From assembly GCA_937863995.1 (NCBI GenBank), contig CALMIK010000096.1, positions 1-64,000 of the forward strand: 64,000 bases of DNA, written 5' to 3'. A program made the translations under genes and the position numbers. The DNA comes from an uncultured Chelatococcus sp. (lineage in GTDB: Bacteria > Pseudomonadota > Alphaproteobacteria > Rhizobiales > Beijerinckiaceae). Shown here one piece after another: positions 51,864 to 60,157 of this stretch. The notes under the pieces were generated by a model. The model saw only the letters and a list, made by a program, of their open reading frames with translations, was not told where the DNA came from and did not search any database. Numbering within the stretch: the stretch's first letter is position 1; each line of letters starts with the position of its first letter.

Positions 51864-52937
51864 ATGTCTCATCGTGTTACGCTCGCGGGCGGGCGTCTCG
51901 AACTCACCCTTCCCATCGTGCTCTCGCCCATGGCCGGCGTATCGACCCCGGCGCTGGCGGCGGCGGTCAGCAATGCCGGCGGCCTCGGCTCGCTCGGCGT
52001 CGGGGCGTCCAGCGCGCAGGCGGCGGCGCAAGCGCTGGCCGATACGCGGGCGCTGACAAAGGGGCCGGTCAATCTCAACGTCTTCTGTCACCAGCCGGCG
52101 CGGCGCGACGACGCGGTCGAGCAGGCATGGCTCGCGCGCCTCGCCGCAGAGTTCCGGCGCTACGGCGGCGAACCGCCGCAGGCGGTTGCCGAGATCTACC
52201 GCAGCTTTGTCGCGGACGACGACATGCTGGCGCTTTTCCTGCGCGAGCGGCCCGAGGTGGTGAGCTTTCATTTCGGTCTGCCGCCTTCGGACAGGATCGC
52301 CGCCCTCAAGCAGGCCGGCATCGTGCTGTTGGCCAGCGCCACCAGCGTTTCCGAAGCGCGGGCGCTGGAGGCGGCGGGCATCGACGTGGTGGTGGCGCAG
52401 GGCTACGAGGCCGGCGGCCATCGCGGCGTGTTTGATCCCGACATGTCCGACGAGCGGCTGGGAACGCTTGCGCTCACCCGGTTGCTGGTGCGGGAGCTGT
52501 CGGTGCCGGTGATTGCCGCGGGCGGTATCATGGACGGCGCCGGCATCGCAGCGGCGCTGGCGTTGGGCGCGGCCGCGGCGCAACTCGGCACGGCCTTCAT
52601 CGGCTGTCCGGAATCGCAGGCGGACCGGCATTACCGCGCCGCGCTGGCGTCTTCCTCGGCGTATCACACGGTGGTGACGCGGGTGATTTCCGGCCGCCCG
52701 GCGCGTTGCCTCGCCAACCGGTTCACGGCATGGGGAGCGGATGTCGCAGCCATGGATGTGCCGGCCTATCCCGTGACATACGATGCCGGCAAAGCATTGC
52801 ACGCGGCGGCGAAGCTCGCGGATGAATGGGGTTTCGGCGCGTGGTGGGCGGGGCAGGGGGCTCCGCTTTCCCGCGCGCTGCCGGCGCCGGAACTGACCGG
52901 CATCCTCGCCGCCGAGTTGCGAAAGGCGCGGTCTTGA
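51864..52937 (+). CDS. Nitronate monooxygenase-family flavoprotein
   Basis: The 357-residue protein has the FMN-binding TIM barrel of the nitronate monooxygenase/2-nitropropane dioxygenase family. Motifs are LPIVLSPMAGVSTPALAAAVSNAGGLGSLG at the start, VVAQGYEAGGHRG in the middle with the likely catalytic His, and VPVIAAGGIMDG. It would oxidise toxic alkyl nitronates such as propionate-3-nitronate. The start has GGAG eight bases upstream. It is a single gene, 74 bases after hemN, convergent with mgtE. Confidence 0.88.
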   Translation: MSHRVTLAGGRLELTLPIVLSPMAGVSTPALAAAVSNAGGLGSLGVGASSAQAAAQALADTRALTKGPVNLNVFCHQPARRDDAVEQAWLARLAAEFRRYGGEPPQAVAEIYRSFVADDDMLALFLRERPEVVSFHFGLPPSDRIAALKQAGIVLLASATSVSEARALEAAGIDVVVAQGYEAGGHRGVFDPDMSDERLGTLALTRLLVRELSVPVIAAGGIMDGAGIAAALALGAAAAQLGTAFIGCPESQADRHYRAALASSSAYHTVVTRVISGRPARCLANRFTAWGADVAAMDVPAYPVTYDAGKALHAAAKLADEWGFGAWWAGQGAPLSRALPAPELTGILAAELRKARS

Positions 52938-52958
52938 ACCGCGCTTCGATCGCGCCGC

Positions 52959-54365
52959 TCAGATATAGATGGACGTCGCGATAATAAAGAAGATCAGCAC
53001 GCCGACGACATCGTTCGACGTGGTGATGAAGACGCCCGTCGCGACGGCGGGGTCGAGCCGCAGGCGCTTCAGCGCGAGCGGCACCAGAGAGCCGACGACC
53101 GACGCCTGGACCGTGACGACGATCAGCGACAGCAAGGCAGTCAGGCCCAGCAGCGCCGGGCGGTCGATCGCCACGAAGTTCGACAGCAGCATGATGCCGG
53201 CGCTGATGATCAGCCCGACGATCGTGCCGTTGAGCAGCGCGCCGAGCAGTTCGCGCACCACGCGGCCCCAGATGTCGCCGACCCACAGGGCATTCGAGGC
53301 GAGCGCCTGCACGGTGATGGTCGATGCCTGGATGCCCGCGTTGCCGGCAAGCGACATGACGATGGGAATGAGGCTCGCCAGGATCGCCGCCTGCGCCAGC
53401 GCTTCCTCGTAGGCGCCGACGACGAGCGCGGCGATGCTCGAGCCGATGAGGCCGGCGGTGAGCCAGGGCAGCCGGCGCGGCACGATCTTCAGCGGACCGT
53501 CCATGGAGCTGGAGTCGGGCGCGAGACCCGCCATCAGCTTCATGTCCTCTTCTACTTCCTCGCGGTCGATGTCCCGCAATTCCTCGGCCGTGATGATGCC
53601 GATAAGCGCGCCCTCGGCGTCCACCACCGGCAACACCGGCAGGTGCTCGCGTTCGGCGATTCGCGCCACTTCCTCGCGGTCGGTGTCGGCGGAGACCGTG
53701 ACCGTGTCGGCGCGCATGATGGTGCCGATGACCGTGTCGGTCGGGTAGAGCACGAGGTCGCGCACCTTCAGGTAACCCATGAGCCGGCGGCCGCCGTTGG
53801 TCACGTAGACGGCATAGAGGCGATCGATGATGTCGGCGTTGCGGCGGATTTCGTCGATGACCTCGCCCACGGTCCAGTCCTGCGGCACGGCGACGAGGCG
53901 CCGGCGCATGACGGCGCCAGCCGATTCGTCGATATGAGCAAGTGCCGCCCGCACCTCGTTCGCCAGCGGATGGGCATCCAGCGCCACCTTGACGATGTGC
54001 TCCGGCGCGTCGGCGAGAAAATCGGCCGCGTCCGCCACCGGCATCTTGGCGATGATGCGGGCGATGCGCTGCTGGCCGTCGGCGTCGAGCAGGCTTTCGC
54101 GAATGGAGGGGTCGAGCTCTTCCAGCGCCGCGAGGCCCGGTGCGTCCGGCACCAGCCGCAGCAGCGCGCGGGCGCGCCTGGGGCGCAGCAGCAGGATGAG
54201 CCGCGCAACCTCCGAGGGCAGTAGCCCTGTCACCGCGCCAAGCTTGGAATCCGCGCCGCTTTTGAGCAATGCGTTGAGTCGCTCCAGCGGCCCGGCCTCG
54301 CCGCGCGCCGCGCGCCGCAGGTCCTCGAGCGGCAGGATTTCCAGCTGGGAGTCTTCGATCAGCAT
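52959..54365 (-). CDS. mgtE: Magnesium transporter MgtE
   Basis: The 468-residue channel has the three MgtE parts: an N-terminal helical domain (LLPSEVARLILLL...), two CBS domains (about residues 140-270), and five membrane helices at the C-terminus. The pore region has the conserved IVMSLAGNAGIQASTITVQAL. The cytosolic domains bind magnesium and close the pore when it is plentiful. I chose the ATG at 54365 with AGGGAA ten bases upstream; the frame is open to 54407. It diverges from the pst operon. Confidence 0.93.
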   Translation of the reverse strand: MLIEDSQLEILPLEDLRRAARGEAGPLERLNALLKSGADSKLGAVTGLLPSEVARLILLLRPRRARALLRLVPDAPGLAALEELDPSIRESLLDADGQQRIARIIAKMPVADAADFLADAPEHIVKVALDAHPLANEVRAALAHIDESAGAVMRRRLVAVPQDWTVGEVIDEIRRNADIIDRLYAVYVTNGGRRLMGYLKVRDLVLYPTDTVIGTIMRADTVTVSADTDREEVARIAEREHLPVLPVVDAEGALIGIITAEELRDIDREEVEEDMKLMAGLAPDSSSMDGPLKIVPRRLPWLTAGLIGSSIAALVVGAYEEALAQAAILASLIPIVMSLAGNAGIQASTITVQALASNALWVGDIWGRVVRELLGALLNGTIVGLIISAGIMLLSNFVAIDRPALLGLTALLSLIVVTVQASVVGSLVPLALKRLRLDPAVATGVFITTSNDVVGVLIFFIIATSIYI

Positions 54366-54626
54366 GAGCTTCGTTCCCTGTTCGCGGCTTTCCACGCGGC
54401 GCGCCACTCATAGCCGCGTTCTGATGCAGTTTCTTGACGGAAGCCACGGGATAGACGTTCCGGACGGTCGGCGTCCTTGAGCAGATCTGCGATATCGATG
54501 CTTCCAATACTGGAAGAAGCGCAGCTCAAACCCGCCACCGGCACGGATGTGCCTCGGCGCTGGCCTGTGATTTCGCCTGGCCCCGTGTGCGGTGAAACGC
54601 CGGGGGACGCCACATAATATTAGGCG

Positions 54627-54683
54627 TCAAAATTTTTTCGATCTAAGTGGCTGATCTGGAATAGACAAAAATTTTTTGATCGA
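54627..54683. repeat. Pair of AT-rich direct repeats upstream of the pst operon
   Basis: CAAAATTTTTTCGATC at about 54627 and CAAAAATTTTTTGATCG at about 54666 are near-identical and 39 bases apart. They lie between mgtE and pstS and are much more AT-rich than the surroundings. They may be an UP element or a protein-binding pair; the purpose is unknown. Confidence 0.55.
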
Positions 54684-54696
54684 ATCCAACCCGCAC

Positions 54697-54714
54697 TTGT
54701 AATCAATCTGTCGC
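54697..54714 (+). promoter_or_regulatory. Candidate Pho box upstream of pstS
   Basis: TTGTAAT and CTGTCGC are spaced by CAAT, giving the 11-base period of a PhoB direct repeat. Ten of the 14 half-site bases match CTGTCAT. It lies 47 bases before the pstS start, a position expected for phosphate control of this operon. Confidence 0.45.
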
Positions 54715-54760
54715 GAACTCGTGTCCAATAATCCCCCGCAATCAGACTGGAGAGTTGAAC

Positions 54761-55792
54761 ATGAAATCCGCCTTTCTCCGTTGTGTTCTTGCCGCGTTCG
54801 TCGGCATGGTCGTGGCAACCGCTCCCGCCACCGCGCAAAATGTGCGGATCAGCGGCGCTGGCGCCAGCTTCCCGTTCCCGCTCTATTCTGCCTGGTTCCA
54901 GAAGTATAGCCAGATCACTCCCGGCGTCCGCATCGACTACCAGTCGACGGGCTCGGGCGCGGGCGTGCAGCAGTTCGTGCAGCGCCTGATCGACTTCGCC
55001 GGCAGCGACGCCGCGATCTCCGACGAGCAGATCGCCAAGGTCGACGGCGGCGTTGTCGTCCTGCCGCTCACGGCCGGCGAGATCGTTCTTGCCTACAACC
55101 TGCCCGGCGTCGCCGAGCTGCGCCTGCCGCGCGAAGTCTACCCGCTGATCTTCACGGGTGAAGTCAACCGCTGGAACGACCCGCGCATCGTCAAGGCCAA
55201 CCCCGGCGTGACGCTGCCCGACCAGACGATCACCGTGGTTCGCCGTTCGGACAGCTCGGGCACGACCTTCGTGTTCACGCAGCACCTGTCGGCCATCAAC
55301 GCCTCGTTCAAGGAAAAGCTTGGTTCCGGCACCACGGTGCAGTGGCCGAGCCTGCCGAACTTCGTCGGCGCTCCGCGTAACGACGGCATCACCGCCACGG
55401 TCGCTCAGACCCCGGGCGCCATCGGCTACATCGAGTACGGCTTCGCCAAGCTCTCCAACACGCCCTTCGCCCTGCTCGAGAACAAGTCGGGTGAGTTCGT
55501 TCGCGCCGGCGACGAAGCCGGTCAGGCCGCTCTGGCCAGCGCCGACTTCTCCGGCGAAGACCTGCGCATCTGGGTGACGGACCCCTCCGATGCCAAGGCT
55601 TACCCGATCGCGACCTTCACCTGGCTGCTGTTCTTCAAGAAGCACGGTAACGAGCAGATCGCGGCCGCCCTGCGCGACTTCGTCAAGTGGGCTGCCACCG
55701 ATGGTCAGGCGATGGCTTCCGAGCTCGGTTACATCCCGCTGCCCAAGATCGTCGTCGAGCGCGTGATCGCCGAGTCCGCCAAGATCCAGTAA
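54761..55792 (+). CDS. pstS: Phosphate ABC transporter substrate-binding protein PstS (first copy)
   Basis: The 343-residue protein has a signal peptide ending APATAQ (about residue 26) and acts in the periplasm. The phosphate site is seen in ISGAGASFPFPLYSAWF, DYQSTGSGAGVQQFV, DFAGSDAAIS and RSDSSGTTFVFTQHL. The ATG at 54761 has GGAGAG six bases upstream; an in-frame TTG lies two codons earlier. It is the first gene of pstS-pstC-pstA-pstB-pstS2. A strong hairpin separates it from pstC, as is common where the binding protein must be made in excess. Confidence 0.95.
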   Translation: MKSAFLRCVLAAFVGMVVATAPATAQNVRISGAGASFPFPLYSAWFQKYSQITPGVRIDYQSTGSGAGVQQFVQRLIDFAGSDAAISDEQIAKVDGGVVVLPLTAGEIVLAYNLPGVAELRLPREVYPLIFTGEVNRWNDPRIVKANPGVTLPDQTITVVRRSDSSGTTFVFTQHLSAINASFKEKLGSGTTVQWPSLPNFVGAPRNDGITATVAQTPGAIGYIEYGFAKLSNTPFALLENKSGEFVRAGDEAGQAALASADFSGEDLRIWVTDPSDAKAYPIATFTWLLFFKKHGNEQIAAALRDFVKWAATDGQAMASELGYIPLPKIVVERVIAESAKIQ

Positions 55793-55814
55793 GCGGATCT
55801 GATGCAAGAAGACG

Positions 55815-55840
55815 ACTCCCGGGCCTTAAGGCCCGGGAGT
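55815..55840. terminator. Perfect 26-bp palindrome between pstS and pstC
   Basis: ACTCCCGGGCCTT is followed directly by its reverse complement, so the 13-base arms have no mismatch. There is no T run. The hairpin is more likely an attenuator or mRNA stabiliser that raises pstS over the downstream genes than a full stop. Confidence 0.75.
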
Positions 55841-55987
55841 ACGACGCGCCGATGATGCCCGGTTCTGGGACCCGGATTGCCATTCGAGCCACGCCTTCGC
55901 GGCGGGGAGAATTGGCGGGGCCGGTGTCACGTCGATCCGGCATCAGCTCGTGCGCGGCAGACGGTTCAGCAACGAAGGTGACGCAAG

Positions 55988-56956
55988 ATGGCTCAGCTCA
56001 AGCCTACCTCACTGTCCGAGAAATCCATTTCGCAAAATCCCTCAGGCGCTGAATACCTGGCCGATCGCGGTTTCCGGGGTCTGTCGCTCGCCTGCGGTGT
56101 GGCCACGGTTCTGCTGCTTGCGGCAGTGCTCATCATCATCGGCCGGGAAGCGGCTCCCGCCATTTCCAAGCACGGTCTTAGCTTCCTGACGAGCGCCGTC
56201 TGGGCGCCGGGTCGCAGCGAGTTCGGCATCCTGGCCGAAATCTGGGGCACCCTTTACAGCTCGATCCTCGCGCTCGTCGTCGCGGGCTTCTTCGGCGTCT
56301 CCATCGCCATCTTCCTGACGCAGGACTTCCTGCCTCCGGCGCTGGCCCAGGTTTTCCGCACCATCATCGAGATGCTCGCGGCCATCCCCAGCGTGGTCTA
56401 CGGCCTGTGGGGCATCTTCGTCGTCATTCCGGCAATCCGGCCGCTGGCGAACTGGCTGCATGAGCATCTTGGCTTCATCCCGCTTTTCGGCACCTCCTTC
56501 GGCGGCCCCGGCATGGCGCCGGCCGTCATCGTGCTCGCCATCATGGTGCTGCCCACCGTCGCGGCCATCTCCCAGGACGCCTTCCGCCTCATTCCCTACA
56601 AGGTGAAGGAAGCGGCTTATGGCATGGGCACCACGCGGTGGGAAGCCATCCTCAAGGTTCTGGTCCCGACGGCGTCGGGCGGCATCTTCGCCTCGCTCGT
56701 GCTTGGCTTCGGCCGCGCGCTCGGCGAGACCATGGCGCTCGCCATGATCATTGGTAACGCCAACCAGATCAGCCTGTCGCTGTTCTCGCCCGCCAACACG
56801 CTGGCGTCGCTGCTCGCCTCGACCTTCCCGGAGGCCGGCCAGATCGAGCGCGAGGCCCTGATGTTCGCGGCTCTGACGCTGCTGTTCATCACCTTCATCG
56901 TCAATGTCGCGGGCACAATCATCATGTCCTTCGCGGGCAAGCAGCAAACGACCTGA
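55988..56956 (+). CDS. pstC: Phosphate ABC transporter permease PstC
   Basis: The 322-residue membrane protein has six membrane segments. The family motifs are IPSVVYGLWGIFVVIPAIRPL, DAFRLIPYKVKEAAYGMGTTRWEAI, which is the EAA loop contacting PstB, and GRALGETMALAMIIGN. It pairs with PstA to form the phosphate channel. The start has GAAGGTG seven bases upstream. The stop lies 10 bases ahead of pstA. Confidence 0.95.
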   Translation: MAQLKPTSLSEKSISQNPSGAEYLADRGFRGLSLACGVATVLLLAAVLIIIGREAAPAISKHGLSFLTSAVWAPGRSEFGILAEIWGTLYSSILALVVAGFFGVSIAIFLTQDFLPPALAQVFRTIIEMLAAIPSVVYGLWGIFVVIPAIRPLANWLHEHLGFIPLFGTSFGGPGMAPAVIVLAIMVLPTVAAISQDAFRLIPYKVKEAAYGMGTTRWEAILKVLVPTASGGIFASLVLGFGRALGETMALAMIIGNANQISLSLFSPANTLASLLASTFPEAGQIEREALMFAALTLLFITFIVNVAGTIIMSFAGKQQTT

Positions 56957-56966
56957 GGGGCCAACC

Positions 56967-57869
56967 ATGACTGTAACGACCGCCGATCTCTCCCGCGCCG
57001 CTGTTGGCGCCCGGCCCCAGCCCAGCATGCGCCGTTCCTTCAGCGAATCGCGCAACATGCGCAGCTTTCTGCTGACGCTGCTGGTGTGGGCGATGGCAAT
57101 CATCGCCTCGGTGCCGCTGTTCTCAGTGCTCTACATGCTGATCTCGCAGGGCGGCGCCAGGCTTAGCCTCGACCTGTTCACCCAGCTTCCCCCCGCGGGC
57201 TTCATGCAGGGCGGCGGCTTCGGCAACGCCATCATCGGCACGCTGGTGATGGTGGGCATCGGTTCGGCTCTCGCCATCCCGGTCGGCATCCTGGGCGGCG
57301 CCTATCTGGGCGCCATCGCTCCCGACAGCAAGGTGTCGGAGGGCGTGCGCTTCGTCGCCAAGGTGCTCACCGGCTTCCCCTCGATCCTCGTCGGTGTGTT
57401 CGTGTTCGGCGCGCTGGTTCAGGCAATGGGCACGTTCTCGGCCATCGCCGGCGGCGTGGCGCTCGCCATCGGTATGCTGCCCACGGTGATGCTCACCGCC
57501 GAGCAGGCGATCCGCATGGTGCCCCAGCGCATGAAGGATGCCGCTACCGGCATCGGCTGCACCACGACGCAGACGGTGTGGAAAGTGGTGCTGCCCACGG
57601 CGCTGCCCGGCATCATGACCGGCATCATGCTGGCCATCGCTTCGGCGGCGGGCGAATCGGCCCCGCTGCTCTTCACGGCGCTGTTCAGCAACTTCTGGCT
57701 GGAAAGCCTTGCGGAGCCGACGGCGTCGCTGTCGATCCTCATCTACAACTTCTCGGGCATGCCTTTCCCGAACCAGATCCAGCTCGCCTGGTCTGCGTCG
57801 CTCGTGCTAGTGCTGATCGTGCTCGTGTTCAACATCCTCAGCCGGCTCTTCGGAAGCCGGAAAGTCTAA
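56967..57869 (+). CDS. pstA: Phosphate ABC transporter permease PstA
   Basis: The 300-residue membrane protein has six membrane segments and the PstA motifs GFGNAIIGTLVMVGIGSALAIPVGILGGAYL, FPSILVGVFVFGALV and the EAA loop MKDAATGIGCTTTQTVWKVVLP. The start has GAGGGG six bases upstream; the frame is open to 56904 inside pstC. It completes the membrane channel with PstC. Confidence 0.95.
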   Translation: MTVTTADLSRAAVGARPQPSMRRSFSESRNMRSFLLTLLVWAMAIIASVPLFSVLYMLISQGGARLSLDLFTQLPPAGFMQGGGFGNAIIGTLVMVGIGSALAIPVGILGGAYLGAIAPDSKVSEGVRFVAKVLTGFPSILVGVFVFGALVQAMGTFSAIAGGVALAIGMLPTVMLTAEQAIRMVPQRMKDAATGIGCTTTQTVWKVVLPTALPGIMTGIMLAIASAAGESAPLLFTALFSNFWLESLAEPTASLSILIYNFSGMPFPNQIQLAWSASLVLVLIVLVFNILSRLFGSRKV

Positions 57870-57890
57870 CGCTGCTGTCGGAGTAGGCCA

Positions 57891-58724
57891 ATGTCTCTTA
57901 ATCTGTCCACACCATCCGCCGCCGCAGACCAGGCTAGGGCTGTTGACGCACCGCCCTATGCGATCTCGGCGACGATCGACAAGATCTTCTACGGCGACTT
58001 CCTCGCCGTACGCGATGCCGTGATCGGCGTCGAGAAGGGCAAGATCACCGGCTTCATCGGGCCCTCGGGTTGCGGCAAGTCGACGGTTCTGCGCAGCCTC
58101 AACCGCATGAACGACCTCATCCCGATCTTCCGGCTCGAGGGTCGGGTCGACTTCATGGGGCAGGACATCTACGCCCGTGACATCGACCCCGTCTCGGTGC
58201 GCCGCCACATCGGCATGGTGTTCCAGCAGCCGAACCCGTTCTCGATGAGCATCTTCGAGAACGTGGCCTTCGGCCTGCGCCTCAACCGCTTCAAGGGCAA
58301 CCTCGACGAGCAGGTGGAGCGCTCGCTGCGCCGCGCCGGCCTGTGGAACGAGGTGAAGGACAAGCTGAAGCAGAACGGCCTCGCCCTTTCGGGCGGCCAG
58401 CAGCAGCGCCTGTGCATCGCCCGCGCCATCGCCATCGAGCCGACCGTGCTGCTGATGGACGAGCCCTGCTCGGCGCTTGACCCGATCGCGACCCGCATCG
58501 TGGAAGAGCTGATGCTGGAGCTGAAGAACGACTACAGCGTCGCCATCGTCACGCACAACATGCAGCAGGCGCAGCGCGTGGCCGACATCACGGCGTTCTT
58601 CTCCGTCGATGTCTCCAAGGGCGGCCGCACCGGCTATCTGGTGGAGAAGGGCCCGACGGCGGAAGTCTTCGGCAACCCGCAGCAGCAGCTCACGCGTGAG
58701 TACGTATCCGGCCAGTTCAGCTAA
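57891..58724 (+). CDS. pstB: Phosphate ABC transporter ATPase PstB
   Basis: The 277-residue ATPase has Walker [23 protein letters not shown] (K63), the Q-loop [20 protein letters not shown], signature [18 protein letters not shown], Walker [13 protein letters not shown] and the H-loop [10 protein letters not shown]. Family length is normal, with a short N-terminal extension. The pstS2 gene follows ten bases later. phoU, which commonly follows pstB, is absent from that place. Confidence 0.96.
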   Translation: MSLNLSTPSAAADQARAVDAPPYAISATIDKIFYGDFLAVRDAVIGVEKGKITGFIGPSGCGKSTVLRSLNRMNDLIPIFRLEGRVDFMGQDIYARDIDPVSVRRHIGMVFQQPNPFSMSIFENVAFGLRLNRFKGNLDEQVERSLRRAGLWNEVKDKLKQNGLALSGGQQQRLCIARAIAIEPTVLLMDEPCSALDPIATRIVEELMLELKNDYSVAIVTHNMQQAQRVADITAFFSVDVSKGGRTGYLVEKGPTAEVFGNPQQQLTREYVSGQFS

Positions 58725-58734
58725 GGAGGGGGCC

Positions 58735-59757
58735 ATGGGACGCGCAGGTCTAAAGGGAGCGCTGCTTACAGCGGCGCTTGCGGCGGTCGTTTGTGTCGCC
58801 GGCACGGCGAAGGCCGCCGAGCTCAAGGGGGCGGGGGCGACTTTCCCCGCCAACCTTTATGCAGAATGGATCAGCGAGTTCAACCGGGCCAACGCCGACG
58901 TCACCGTGTCCTACGACGCGGTGGGCAGCGGCGAGGGCATCCGGCGGTTTACCCGCGGCGAGGTGGCCTTCGGCGCCACCGAGCGCCCGATGTCGGAGAA
59001 GGAGGTCGCGGCGGTCAAGGAAGGCGTGCTGCACGTGCCCACCACCGCCGGCATGGTCGTGCTCGCCTATAACATCCCCGGTCTGACCCAGGATCTGCGC
59101 ATCGGCCGCGAGGTGTTGGTGGGCATTCTGAGCGGGCGGATCAAGACGTGGAACGACCCGCTGATCGCGGCCGCCAACCCTGGCGTCACGCTGCCGGCGA
59201 AGGACATCGCCCTCGTCGCGCGCCGGGATTCCAGCGGCACGACCTTCTCGCTCACCAACCATCTCGCCACCGTGAGCGATTCGTGGAAGGAAGTCGGCAC
59301 CACCGTCGCGTGGCCGGCTAACGCGCAGATCGTCACGGGCAGCGAGGGCGTCGCCGGGCGCATCGCCATCACGGAATACGCTATCGGCTACGTGGAATAT
59401 TCCTTCGCGGCGCGCCTCAAGCTGCACACGGCGCTGGTTGAGAACAAGGCCGGCCAGTTCGTGCGCGCCGACGCCGCTTCGGGCGCGGCGGCGCTGGCGT
59501 CGGCGATTGACGCCCTGCCCCAGGATGGCCGCCAGCTCATCCCCGATCCGGTCGGGGAGACGGTGTACCCCATCGTGTCCTACAGCTGGGTGCTGCTGCG
59601 CCGCGAGAACGGCGACAAGGTCGTTGCGGATGCGCTGAAGCGCTTCGTCGGGTGGGGCCTGGAAAAAGGCCAGTCCCATGCCGACAAGCTCGGCTACATC
59701 CCGCTGCCGGCGCCTGTGGTGAGCCGCGCGCAGGCCATTCTGGCAGAGCTGCGCTGA
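58735..59757 (+). CDS. Phosphate ABC transporter substrate-binding protein PstS (second copy)
   Basis: The 340-residue protein has a signal peptide ending GTAKAAE and the PstS motifs LKGAGATFPANLYAEWI, SYDAVGSGEGIRRF, FGATERPMS and RRDSSGTTFSLTNHL. The pattern differs clearly from the first PstS (for example GATERP against GSDAAI), so it is an old paralogue and not a recent duplicate. Its start has the strong AAGGAGGG four bases upstream. It occupies the position where phoU is commonly found. A different affinity or a sensing role is possible. Confidence 0.92.
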   Translation: MGRAGLKGALLTAALAAVVCVAGTAKAAELKGAGATFPANLYAEWISEFNRANADVTVSYDAVGSGEGIRRFTRGEVAFGATERPMSEKEVAAVKEGVLHVPTTAGMVVLAYNIPGLTQDLRIGREVLVGILSGRIKTWNDPLIAAANPGVTLPAKDIALVARRDSSGTTFSLTNHLATVSDSWKEVGTTVAWPANAQIVTGSEGVAGRIAITEYAIGYVEYSFAARLKLHTALVENKAGQFVRADAASGAAALASAIDALPQDGRQLIPDPVGETVYPIVSYSWVLLRRENGDKVVADALKRFVGWGLEKGQSHADKLGYIPLPAPVVSRAQAILAELR

Positions 59758-59765
59758 ACCTGTTC

Positions 59766-59802
59766 GATGCCCCCGTTCCGATTGAAGCGGAACGGGGGCA
59801 TC
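59766..59802 (+). terminator. Hairpin ending the pst operon
   Basis: GATGCCCCCGTTCCG (59766-59780) pairs with CGGAACGGGGGCATC (59788-59802), a perfect 15-base stem with a seven-base loop. No T run follows. It probably marks the 3' end of the operon mRNA. Confidence 0.7.
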
Positions 59803-59929
59803 GCATCTCAAGCAGCACATCGACGGGCTTCGATAAGTCGGAATCATCTGACCGGTCGGAGTTCGCTCAAGGTTAAAGCCTCCGGCTGACAGGAGCGGCA
59901 ACGCCGCAACCTTTCAAGTTAGCCGGAAA

Positions 59930-60157
59930 ACAAAGTACGTCGGAGAATTTGCAGGTTTTCGATCTGTGTCGCCAAACATTATTTGACGTTATGAATGTAA
60001 TCTGCCAGTATTTGTTATGATCGTGCTTCCGGCGTTGACCGAGTAGCGCGTTCATTTTTTTGAAAAAAATTCACGCTTTATTCAAGTATTTTTTGTCTTA
60101 AATTCAAGAATTTTTCTAAAATATTGTCCTTATTTACATTTAAATGGAAGTGATACT
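59930..60157 (+). other. AT-rich leader of the Fic-like gene
   Basis: About 230 bases are far more AT-rich than the rest of the window, with several T and A runs. A TTGACG hexamer lies at about 59981. The motif ATTCAAG(T/A)ATTTTT occurs twice, at about 60080 and 60102. It looks like foreign DNA or a region silenced by an H-NS-like protein. No protein gene lies here. Confidence 0.5.

Noticed and set aside
54708..54727. Second reading of a Pho box using CTGTC and GTGTC
   Set aside because: The two half-sites are 13 bases apart instead of 11. The reading at 54697-54714 has the right period.
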